8,075 bases of DNA, from NCBI GenBank assembly GCA_029982105.1, contig JARRCQ010000064.1:1-8075 (forward strand), in the 5' to 3' direction. The stretch is from Candidatus Atribacteria bacterium. Its GTDB lineage: Bacteria; Atribacterota; Atribacteria; Atribacterales; Caldatribacteriaceae. The notes under the pieces are model-generated. The model was not told the origin of the DNA and made no database searches. It saw nothing but the letters and a program-made list of their open reading frames with translations. Within the stretch, counting starts at the first letter, position 1. Every line of letters begins with the position of its first letter. Below, piece after piece: positions 1 to 6,408 of the stretch. The position numbers and the translations under genes are program-made.

Positions 1-1
1 A

Positions 2-445
2 ATCTGCCGAGAAAGATTTTATGGTTTTTTTGATACTTTAGAAGAAAGGGGCATAAACCTACGGGAGAATTTTATTGAAGAAGGGAACTTTAAAATAGAG
101 GAAGGCAAAGAAGCTATGAATAAAATTCTAAGTCTTTCTCCTTTTGAACAACCCACAGCTGTTTTTTCTATGAATGATTTGATGGCTATTGGAGCTATGC
201 AAGCAATAAAAGAAAGAGGATTATCTATCCCTGGAGACATTTCTGTCATAGGTTTAGACAATATTCCCCTTTGTGATGTAGTTTCTCCTCCTTTAACCAC
301 TATAGCTCAACCTTTTGATGAAATGGCTAAAGAAGGGATAAATCTTCTGTTGAAACTTGTAGAGGGTAAGAAGATTCGCAAGACTACTATATTGATTAAA
401 CCTAAATTGGTTATAAGAAACTCTACTGCCCCTCCTAAGAAGTGA
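2..445 (+). CDS. LacI/GalR-family transcriptional regulator, C-terminal part (5' end outside window)
   Basis: This is the last 147 residues of a sugar-responsive repressor; the DNA-binding helix-turn-helix and the first half of the effector domain lie outside the window. The frame is open from base 2 to a TGA at 443-445. It carries the diagnostic LacI-family run: RFYGFFDTLEERG early on, then PTAVFSMNDLMAIGAMQAI, then IPGDISVIGLDN, then SPPLTTIAQPFDEM. These belong to the periplasmic-binding-protein-like domain that binds a small sugar or nucleoside and changes operator affinity. Family members are usually about 330-345 residues, so under half is visible. An internal ATG at 116 is not the start, because homologous sequence continues upstream of it. 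The gene converges on the pspC-like gene with 12 bases between stops. Its targets cannot be read from this window; the sugar importer at the other end is one possibility, but that is inference. Confidence 0.93.
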   Translation: MCRERFYGFFDTLEERGINLRENFIEEGNFKIEEGKEAMNKILSLSPFEQPTAVFSMNDLMAIGAMQAIKERGLSIPGDISVIGLDNIPLCDVVSPPLTTIAQPFDEMAKEGINLLLKLVEGKKIRKTTILIKPKLVIRNSTAPPKK

Positions 446-457
446 TTATAGCTTATG

Positions 458-871
458 TCAATTTTCTTTTCTCCGTTCCCACAATAGTAGAACACCTACT
501 ATAATCAAAGCAGCCGGGAAAATTAAACGAACGTAAAAACGAGGAAGCAGAAAAGAAAAAAGCCTAAGGCAAAACCATATCAACCCTACAAAGATTGATA
601 TCCAAGCAATTAGTTCTATGCTTTTCTTTCTTTCTTCGCTTTTGTCTTCAGAGACTACGGCATTTTCTTCTTCTAGTTTCTTTTCTTTTGGTTCTTCAGG
701 AATAATAATCCAAGCTATAATATAAGCGATTATAGCTGCTCCTCCAGCTATAATCAGAGCTACGGCCAAAAGCCTTATCAGGGTAGGATCAACATTAAAA
801 TAACGGGCAATTCCTCCACATACCCCTCCTAACATCTTGTCTGTTCGAGAACGATATAATCTTTTTTCCAA
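458..871 (-). CDS. PspC-domain inner-membrane protein
   Basis: A 137-residue membrane protein with a PspC domain at about residues 3-58. The [19 protein letters not shown] motif, YFNVDP and a hydrophobic helix ending in AWIIIP are typical. In the family, PspC proteins sit in the inner membrane and are linked to phage-shock or envelope-stress responses; many copies outside Enterobacteria are of unknown role. After the PspC domain comes a charged linker (about 59-83) and two further hydrophobic segments (about 87-106 and 112-131), giving three to four membrane passes. The start is TTG at 871-869, supported by a GGGGGAG ribosome-binding site seven bases upstream. That site lies in the last codons of the LptD-like gene, whose TAA is only two bases away, so the two are probably translationally coupled. 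It is the last gene of the envelope operon. A PspC protein following outer-membrane biogenesis genes suggests an envelope-homeostasis role (inference). Confidence 0.9.
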   Translation of the reverse strand: MEKRLYRSRTDKMLGGVCGGIARYFNVDPTLIRLLAVALIIAGGAAIIAYIIAWIIIPEEPKEKKLEEENAVVSEDKSEERKKSIELIAWISIFVGLIWFCLRLFSFLLPRFYVRLIFPAALIIVGVLLLWERRKEN

Positions 872-873
872 AA

Positions 874-2457
874 TTAATCTCCCCCTTCTCTGTTTAACTC
901 AAAAGGGCTAAATTCTTCTTCCTCATCAAAGAGAGTTTCAGCCTTCTTCTCGGTATCTAAACCAGATAAATTTACAGATAAGAACAAACTATTATCTGGT
1001 TCATACCAAGAAGCTTCCAAAGTTATGCAGTCTTCTATTTTTTTGCGCACAAAATACCTTTGTTCTTCCCACTCTCCCAGTCCGAAAGAATAAACTCCCT
1101 CCACTCCCAAGGAAAAACCTTCACTTACTAATACTACTCCTGCAGTTAATCCTTCCCAGTTTCCTTTATTAAGATCATAATCCCCTCTTAATCGCAAAAA
1201 ACTCTCTTCGTAGTTTCCCCAACAGGAGTCTAAAGAAACAATATTTTGATCCTCTGGATCGAAAGAGAAAGGACTTTTTCCTTGCACTTCACTAAACTGA
1301 TAAGAAAGATTAAGATTCCATTTTGAGAAGATCTCTCTTTCCCACCACACCTTACCTCCCCAGCTGGGTATAATTTTTCCTCCAGAAAGGTCTATATTCC
1401 AGAAAAAAAGTTCCAGCCCCCCTTCTTTTCCCTTCCATCCTGCGTTCAGATAAAGGTCTTTTCTCCAGGTGGAAAACCCATCCTCTACGAAATATCCCCA
1501 GCTAAAAGTGCTTTGCCAATTAAAACCTTCCTCTGGGTTTTCTCCATAGGAAACTACTAATTGGGGAGAACGAGAAATGATGCTATCATCTACTCTTTCA
1601 TTGTTTACACTCAGAGCCCAAAGAGAAAGGTTATCCTTTTCAAAATAAATATATCCTCCCCAGGTATCTACAGCGCCTGGCCAAATATCCCAAAAAACTC
1701 CTCCCTCTCCCTGAGAAAGAGAAGTGACTAAATCTATGCTTAACTCTATGCCTTGCAGCGAAGAAACAGTTAACTTAGACTTTAAAAGGAGGTTCTCGGT
1801 GAAAAGATAATCATAGTAACCACTTAGATACCACCCTTTTTTACGACTATATTCCAGCGCAGGAGAAAAAACAGCTCCCCCTTTTCCTAATATTCGAGAA
1901 TAAAGTGGGAGCTCCAATATTTTCTTATCTTTGAAGTAAAAACTTAATCCTTCTAAAACTATCCTATCTTGAGGAAAGATAACCACCTCTTTAGCTCTCA
2001 AGCTATAAAGAGGTGGTTCCTTTTCACAACCAGTAAGAGAAAGATTATCACCTTTCCACTTTCCTTTTAGATAATCTATTTTGTTTCCTCGAAAATAAAG
2101 CTTTCCTTTTTCTCCAACTTCATAAATTAATGCTGCTTCTTTCACCCATCCCTCATCTTCTAAAAGAGAATAGTAAAATTCATCTCCTCGCACTAAACTA
2201 CCACCCAGAACAAGTTCTAAGGGATAAGGAACCCATAACTCCTGGGTAGAGATGAAAAAAGTAATTTCTTGGGTGGTAACTCGCATGTCACGCCATTCTA
2301 CTCTTACATTACCTGAGGCACTGACTTTATCTCTTTCTTGATCATAAAGTACAAGGTCTGCTTTAATCCTTATTTCTTCTTGAGCCAAAAGAGAAGGAGA
2401 ACAAAATAAAACAAAGAAAAAAATTAAAAATAGTGTTTCAATCTTTATTTTTTTCAC
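874..2457 (-). CDS. OstA/LptD-like outer-membrane protein, short form
   Basis: A 527-residue exported protein resembling LptD (OstA), the outer-membrane beta-barrel that inserts lipopolysaccharide. Residues 1-25 form a signal peptide ending SLLA, with no lipobox. Residues about 28-140 look like the LptA/OstA periplasmic fold: [19 protein letters not shown], then repeated short strands. Residues 142-190 carry the LptD-type link: [11 protein letters not shown], a strand with [11 protein letters not shown], then [10 protein letters not shown]. From about 195 to 505 alternating aromatic and polar strands (many W/Y/F, G-rich turns) suggest a beta-barrel, followed by an acidic tail around 512-525. 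Escherichia coli LptD is far longer (about 780 residues), so this is a reduced relative, or an OstA-like protein of another role. Three cysteines are visible, including C144; I cannot match them to the LptD disulfide pattern. The start is GTG at 2457-2455, overlapping the upstream stop by four bases (GTGA), which indicates coupling. Confidence 0.78.
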   Translation of the reverse strand: MKKIKIETLFLIFFFVLFCSPSLLAQEEIRIKADLVLYDQERDKVSASGNVRVEWRDMRVTTQEITFFISTQELWVPYPLELVLGGSLVRGDEFYYSLLEDEGWVKEAALIYEVGEKGKLYFRGNKIDYLKGKWKGDNLSLTGCEKEPPLYSLRAKEVVIFPQDRIVLEGLSFYFKDKKILELPLYSRILGKGGAVFSPALEYSRKKGWYLSGYYDYLFTENLLLKSKLTVSSLQGIELSIDLVTSLSQGEGGVFWDIWPGAVDTWGGYIYFEKDNLSLWALSVNNERVDDSIISRSPQLVVSYGENPEEGFNWQSTFSWGYFVEDGFSTWRKDLYLNAGWKGKEGGLELFFWNIDLSGGKIIPSWGGKVWWEREIFSKWNLNLSYQFSEVQGKSPFSFDPEDQNIVSLDSCWGNYEESFLRLRGDYDLNKGNWEGLTAGVVLVSEGFSLGVEGVYSFGLGEWEEQRYFVRKKIEDCITLEASWYEPDNSLFLSVNLSGLDTEKKAETLFDEEEEFSPFELNREGGD

Positions 2458-3224
2458 TGTTCCTTTTGTAAATCTTTAATTTTGACTTTTACATCTTCTA
2501 TCTCGCTGTCTATGTCTTTTATTTTGTCTTCTAACATCCTTTTCTGGAGTTCCAGTTCTTTCACTCGTTCTTCTAAACGTAAAATCTCTTCTTCTAAAGC
2601 TGGCTTCCATTCTGGGCGAGAATAATCAGGAGGAATGTAAGGATTATCCCAAGTAAGGTTAATTTCCTTACTAATCAATTGGGGATCGATGGAAAGCCGA
2701 GAAAAATGAAGAGTAATAGAACGAGTACCGGAGGTAATGATAGGATTCCCTTCTTTATCAAATCGAGGAAAATAAACCTTTCCTGTTACCTGATCAAAAA
2801 TTTTCTCTTCAAATTCAGAGGGGAATTCTAAAGGATAAAACTTATTTCCTTGGTCGTCTACCAAGTAGGTATTCTGAGCAAATTTAATAGGATAAAGCGG
2901 TGCTCCTTTAAGTTTTTTAATAGTTACTTCAAACACTAAATAACGATTCATTCTTTCTCTCTGCAAAAAATCCCGATGATAAGCTATTTCTTCTTCGGCA
3001 GACAGCAAGTTTTCCTTACCATATTTAGCTACCCAAGCTTGAACTACCTCTTCATTCCAGAATAAAGCTTCCACAGAAAAAGCATCTCCTATTTTGGCAG
3101 AGCGAGTCCATTTCTTTGCTGTATCACGATATATTTGGTCATAATCAACCTGCCCTTCTGCTACACCAGCCATTAATACTAATGCGAAAATCAAAATCAA
3201 GGTTATAGTTATTTTGTTTTTCAT
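2454..3224 (-). CDS. Exported protein with C-terminal coiled coil, unknown function
   Basis: I do not recognise this 256-residue protein. A signal peptide covers about residues 1-24 (KNK followed by a long hydrophobic stretch, probable cleavage near VAEG), with no lipobox cysteine, so it is likely periplasmic or outer-membrane associated. The middle (about 85-195) is strand-rich, including RYLVFEVTIKKLKG, NTYLVDDQGNKFYPL and SGTRSITLHFSRL, and looks like an immunoglobulin-like or DUF-type beta domain. The last 50 residues (about 207-256) are a heptad-rich, highly charged coiled coil. The ATG at 3224 is preceded by a strong AAGGAGG site, 15 bases after the previous stop. Its own stop overlaps the start of the LptD-like gene by four bases. 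Obligate co-translation with an LptD-like protein suggests a periplasmic partner or scaffold in the same process (inference). There is no sign of truncation. Confidence 0.85.
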   Translation of the reverse strand: MKNKITITLILIFALVLMAGVAEGQVDYDQIYRDTAKKWTRSAKIGDAFSVEALFWNEEVVQAWVAKYGKENLLSAEEEIAYHRDFLQRERMNRYLVFEVTIKKLKGAPLYPIKFAQNTYLVDDQGNKFYPLEFPSEFEEKIFDQVTGKVYFPRFDKEGNPIITSGTRSITLHFSRLSIDPQLISKEINLTWDNPYIPPDYSRPEWKPALEEEILRLEERVKELELQKRMLEDKIKDIDSEIEDVKVKIKDLQKEQ

Positions 3225-3239
3225 AATTAAACCTCCTTG

Positions 3240-4346
3240 CTACCATTCTTCATATGGTTTTATTTCTATCTCTACTTGCGGTTCTTCCTGGGTCATAGTC
3301 CATTCATCTTCGCGCTGGGGAATCTCTTCAATATTTTCTTGAGGAATTGTTTCTTCATCCCAGCCACTATTATAGTCATAGTCATCTTCTGGCCCTGTCT
3401 CTCTTGGAGCTGGCAAAGATGCTTCTTTTACCAAGGGTCCGGCAACTTCTTTAGCCTCTAACGTCTCCACAAACAGCGCTGTACCTCTTTCTACTTTGGC
3501 CGGTTCCCCCTGAATAAACACTCCGGCCACTGCCCCAATAGGGCCTAGTAAAGCAAGGCCAGCAATACTGGTTATCACTGCATAACCAACTGCTTTGTTT
3601 TCTTCGATAGATTTTTCTCCTAAACCCAGGGGGATTAGAGTTCCATCAATGGCTTCTACAGACCCAAAATCTATTTCTAAACTTCCCCCTTTACCAAATG
3701 CTCCTTTGCGTCTAACTTTAGTTAAGCTGCCTTCACCTTGTGTCCCTTTAGCTAATACTAAAACCCCGTTTATAGCTACGTCTTCTGTTATAACAAAGGG
3801 CACTGGGTCTCCTTCCCTGCTTCTTTCCGAATGAAGCTCTCTCTGAATAGAAATTTTAATTAAGGTTCCTTCTGGTACTTGAACGGTAAAGGATTTAGCC
3901 TTAGAAGGGTCTATGCACGTTTTATATAGTCGATCTACTCGTACTCCTATAGGGTCATTGCTTACTACTCCAAAAATCAGTTTCTCCAGTTCTTCTAACT
4001 CGGCAACGAGAATTCCGCTTTTCGCTGGTTCAGAACGAAGAGTTAATCGAATAGCTTTAATCTTAAAATCTAAAGAAGGCTCTGCATCTGTTCCAGCAAG
4101 AATGAAAGTTTTAAGAGTGTTAACCCTCTCCATAAGAGTCCCAGAGAGAGTGTCACCGATTAAATCTCTTTCTATCTTCTCTACCCTATTCAGCACGCTT
4201 CCGGGTTGGGGTAAGCCGTAAAGAATTTTTTCCATACTTTCTAAATCCTTCACTAAGGGAGAAACTACTTCTTCTTGGGCTCCTGCCGAACTCAATAAAA
4301 TAAAAAGCACAAAACAAATAGTGAAAGGTAAAGCTATTTTTTTCAT
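3240..4346 (-). CDS. Exported repeat protein with glycine-rich hydrophobic segment and acidic tail, unknown function
   Basis: First gene of the envelope operon; 368 residues and of unknown function. A signal peptide spans about residues 1-23 (SSAGA before QEE). Residues about 36-141 contain units of about 20 residues: MEKILYGLPQPGSVLNRVEK and IERDLIGDTLSGTLMERVNT are the clearest pair, and EKLIFG with an R at +15 near 121-141 is a later one. Residues 153-240 form a predicted beta domain (VPEGTLIKISI, EGDPVPFVI, VLVLAKGTQGEG, IDFGSVEAIDGTLIPL), a layout often found in secreted proteins of diderms. Residues about 252-280 are a glycine-spaced hydrophobic stretch that could insert in or lie on a membrane. 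About 325-368 are acidic and proline-rich. The start ATG has GGAGG only three bases upstream, rather close. The gene sits 15 bases before the coiled-coil gene, and it is read as an outer-envelope structural protein only by inference. Confidence 0.85.
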   Translation of the reverse strand: MKKIALPFTICFVLFILLSSAGAQEEVVSPLVKDLESMEKILYGLPQPGSVLNRVEKIERDLIGDTLSGTLMERVNTLKTFILAGTDAEPSLDFKIKAIRLTLRSEPAKSGILVAELEELEKLIFGVVSNDPIGVRVDRLYKTCIDPSKAKSFTVQVPEGTLIKISIQRELHSERSREGDPVPFVITEDVAINGVLVLAKGTQGEGSLTKVRRKGAFGKGGSLEIDFGSVEAIDGTLIPLGLGEKSIEENKAVGYAVITSIAGLALLGPIGAVAGVFIQGEPAKVERGTALFVETLEAKEVAGPLVKEASLPAPRETGPEDDYDYNSGWDEETIPQENIEEIPQREDEWTMTQEEPQVEIEIKPYEEW

Positions 4347-4394
4347 TGTCCTCCACTCTCCACCAAAGCTTATTTATCCTTGCATCTTTAATTT

Positions 4395-4400
4395 ATTATA
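4395..4400 (-). promoter_or_regulatory. Candidate -10 element (TATAAT) for the envelope operon
   Basis: A perfect TATAAT reads on the minus strand 48 bases before the ATG of the 368-residue gene. No good -35 hexamer lies 16-18 bases upstream, and there is no TGn extension, so it is supported only by the -10 match and position in an AT-rich region. A second candidate with a better -35 lies at 4516-4544. Confidence 0.3.
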
Positions 4401-4465
4401 CTCCAAAAAGGGCTTTTTTTCTCCCACCGAGTTTCTATTTTTTATAGTTAAGCAAAATCCATTAT

Positions 4466-4492
4466 TATAAAAAACGATGAACCTCATCGTTT
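4466..4492 (-). terminator. Probable weak intrinsic terminator of the sugar-importer operon
   Basis: A perfect 9-bp inverted repeat, AAACGATGA and TCATCGTTT, with a three-base loop, lies at 4472-4492. Read on the minus strand it runs directly into six Ts, the arrangement of a rho-independent terminator, about 137 bases after the ATPase stop codon. The stem has only three G/C pairs of nine, so it would be weak. The perfect symmetry also fits a protein operator. The plus-strand side has no T-run, which favours the minus-strand terminator reading. Confidence 0.5.
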
Positions 4493-4515
4493 CCCACAAT
4501 TGTTTTCTGGACATT

Positions 4516-4544
4516 ATTATAATTGGATAAGGCAAAAATTTAAA
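4516..4544 (-). promoter_or_regulatory. Candidate sigma-70 promoter upstream of the envelope operon
   Basis: On the minus strand TTTAAA (4544-4539, four of six matches to TTGACA) is followed after 17 bases by a perfect TATAAT (4521-4516). Transcription would begin near 4509, leaving a leader of about 160 bases that contains the inverted repeat at 4472-4492. If this promoter is used, that repeat would act as an early hairpin or operator rather than a terminator. AT-rich spacers produce such matches by chance, so this is tentative. Confidence 0.3.
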
Positions 4545-4628
4545 ACATAAATCATAGCAATTATGCGAAAAGTAATAGAAGAACTACTTACTTTCATTAA
4601 CGTAATATGAAATAGTAAAAAACCTTGG

Positions 4629-5375
4629 TTAAGGCAGAATCATTAGCCTGGTGATTTCCTCAACAGAGGTCTCCTCCTTACGAAAATCACCAATTTTCTC
4701 CCCGTGGCTTAAAATCACGATTCGATCAGCCACCGGATAAACATGATACAGATTATGAGAGATAAAAATACTAGAAATACCCTGCTTTTTAAGCTCTTTA
4801 ATAAACTCTAACACCCTTTGAGATTCTTTCACTGAGAGGTTGTTAGTAGGTTCATCCAGAATAACTAACCTAGATTTAAAATACATAGCTCGGGCAATAG
4901 CTACCCCTTGTCTCTGCCCTCCTGATAGTTCATCTACCAAAGCATGAGGAGAACGGAGCTTTAAGTCGACTTTCTGAAGTGCTGTCATCGATTCTTCTTC
5001 CATCCGAGGAATATCCAGATAACCTACCGGCCCCATCCGGAAGCTAAGTAGTTCTCTACCCATAAAAATATTTCTCATAATACTCATTTTAGGCACCATG
5101 GCTGCCTCTTGATAAATAGTCTCAATACCTAATTTACGAGCTTCCCGAGGAGAGGAAAAATGTTTTTCCTCTCCTTCAAAAAAAATTTTCCCTTCATCTG
5201 GAGGATAAAAACCGGAAAGAATTTTAATCAAAGTAGACTTACCTGCCCCATTATCTCCTACTAATCCTACAATCTCTCCATATCCTATGGCAAAATCTAC
5301 CCCACGCAGAGCACAAACTCCTGCAAACCATTTATGAATGTTTAACATTTCTACTAAATATTTATCGTCTCCCAT
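4629..5375 (-). CDS. Sugar ABC transporter ATP-binding protein (single NBD)
   Basis: The 248-residue ATPase that energises the importer. All catalytic motifs are intact: Walker A GDNGAGKST at 40-48, Q-loop Q89, signature LSGGQRQ at 150-156, Walker B LVILDEP with D174 and catalytic E175, D-loop around NNLS, and H-loop H207. Ribose, xylose and galactose importers (RbsA, XylG, MglA) use a fused protein of about 500 residues with two such domains. This one has a single domain, as in the fructose importer FrcA, so it should act as a homodimer on the cytoplasmic face of the permease. The ATG at 5375 has GAGGTG five bases upstream, placed over the end of the permease gene; only one base separates the permease stop from this start. 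It is the last gene of the operon. Sugar specificity cannot be read from an ATPase. Confidence 0.95.
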   Translation of the reverse strand: MGDDKYLVEMLNIHKWFAGVCALRGVDFAIGYGEIVGLVGDNGAGKSTLIKILSGFYPPDEGKIFFEGEEKHFSSPREARKLGIETIYQEAAMVPKMSIMRNIFMGRELLSFRMGPVGYLDIPRMEEESMTALQKVDLKLRSPHALVDELSGGQRQGVAIARAMYFKSRLVILDEPTNNLSVKESQRVLEFIKELKKQGISSIFISHNLYHVYPVADRIVILSHGEKIGDFRKEETSVEEITRLMILP

Positions 5376-5376
5376 T

Positions 5377-6348
5377 TTAACACCTCAACTTCTTGGTTCT
5401 TTCTCGAACAAAGGAATTAAGAATAACTGCTAAAATAATAGCTATCCCAATAAAAACCCGGAACCAATAGCTAGGAGCTCTAACTATAACCAGACCATTA
5501 TCAATCACTCGAATTAAAAAAGCCCCTATAACAGTGCCAATTACTGTTCCCACTCCTCCACTCAAAGCAGTTCCTCCAATAACTGTAGCTGCAATCGCAT
5601 CCATTTCCAACCCTGTACCCATAGAAGGCAGAGTAGTAGCTAAGCGAAAAGATTGAATCAAACCAGCAAATCCTGCTAATAAAGAACAAAGCATGAAATT
5701 AATAAACTTTACTCTCTGAGTATCAACACCCATAGCTCGTGCAGCTACTTGATTTCCACCGGTAGCAAACACCCAGTTACCAAAATCAGTTCGCTCTAGA
5801 ATAAACCATAGTAATACCGCTATTGCCCCATACCAGAAAATGGAAGCTCGTAAAAAGCCTAACTTTCCCACCAAAATTCCAGTACTCATTTCAGTTGGAA
5901 AAGGTGGAGGCCAACCACCGGTAACAAGCAAAACCGCTCCTCGCCAGATTAACATAGCTCCCAAAGTGGTAATAAAAGAGGGAATACCAAAGAACAAAGT
6001 AATAAAACCATTTAAGGCTCCGAGCAACATAGCTACCAATAAGGCAATAATAACTGACAACAGAGGAGAAAATCCCCAAACAACAAACATAGTCATTATT
6101 ATGGGACAAAAAGCGAAAACTGACCCCACCGATAAATCGAATTCGCCCGAAATCATAAGCATAGTTACTCCAAGGGCTACGATTCCAAGTTCAGGGATGA
6201 TTTCGAGAATCACTGCTATGTTCTCCCAACTGAGAAATAGGGGAGAAATAGCAAAAAAGACCAAAACTACTGCTAACAACATCACCAAACTACTGATTTC
6301 CCTAAGAAGTATTATTCTCCTAAAAAAACTAACCAGGCCCTGAGCCAT
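5377..6348 (-). CDS. Sugar ABC transporter permease (RbsC/FrcC type)
   Basis: A 323-residue integral membrane protein of the branched-chain/ribose permease family (BPD_transp_2), the channel of the importer. Family hallmarks are present: ISGEFDLSVGS (about 66-76), the FATGGNQVAARAMGVD cytoplasmic loop that contacts the ATPase (about 194-209), and GLEMDAIAATVIGGTALSGG (about 246-265). Eight to ten hydrophobic segments are evident and the length is normal for the family. I start it at the ATG at 6348 rather than the in-frame GTG at 6357: GAGGTG at 6355-6360 is a good ribosome-binding site six bases before the ATG, and it would overlap the GTG itself. The gene follows the binding-protein gene after a 60-base gap holding a GC-rich hairpin, and precedes the ATPase gene by one base. 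It probably forms a homodimer in the inner membrane. Confidence 0.95.
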   Translation of the reverse strand: MAQGLVSFFRRIILLREISSLVMLLAVVLVFFAISPLFLSWENIAVILEIIPELGIVALGVTMLMISGEFDLSVGSVFAFCPIIMTMFVVWGFSPLLSVIIALLVAMLLGALNGFITLFFGIPSFITTLGAMLIWRGAVLLVTGGWPPPFPTEMSTGILVGKLGFLRASIFWYGAIAVLLWFILERTDFGNWVFATGGNQVAARAMGVDTQRVKFINFMLCSLLAGFAGLIQSFRLATTLPSMGTGLEMDAIAATVIGGTALSGGVGTVIGTVIGAFLIRVIDNGLVIVRAPSYWFRVFIGIAIILAVILNSFVRERTKKLRC

Positions 6349-6360
6349 ATCTTCCACCTC
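6349..6360 (-). promoter_or_regulatory. Ribosome-binding site deciding the permease start
   Basis: On the minus strand GAGGTG is followed by GAAGAT and then ATG. The six-base spacing is ideal for the ATG at 6348. The alternative in-frame GTG at 6357-6355 lies within this very site and has only AT-rich sequence upstream, so the longer form is unlikely. Confidence 0.75.
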
Positions 6361-6378
6361 ATCTAAAATTTATACCCG

Positions 6379-6403
6379 AAAGGGGGGGACAACGTCCCCC
6401 TTT
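6379..6403 (-). promoter_or_regulatory. GC-rich intercistronic hairpin after the binding-protein gene
   Basis: Read on the minus strand, AAAGGGGGAC and GTCCCCC form a stem of seven uninterrupted pairs, five of them G-C in a row. The loop is GTT, and three more A-T pairs follow beyond a two-C bulge. It begins five bases after the binding-protein stop and no T-run follows, so it is not a standard terminator. Such hairpins in transporter operons commonly protect the upstream message from 3' decay and lower read-through, raising binding protein over permease. That role is inferred here. Confidence 0.7.
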
Positions 6404-6408
6404 CCTTA

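Noticed and set aside
484..502. ATAGTAG/CTACTAT inverted repeat near the convergent gene ends
   Set aside because: It lies inside the PspC coding region with no T-run on either strand, so it is not a convincing terminator for either gene.
3595..4221. Plus-strand open frames opposite the 368-residue gene
   Set aside because: Serine/proline/leucine-rich antisense translations without ribosome-binding sites; shadows of the real gene.
5840..6343. Long plus-strand open frame opposite the permease gene
   Set aside because: It is antisense to a clear permease with full family motifs and its translation is low-complexity K/T/P/I-rich; a shadow of codon use.
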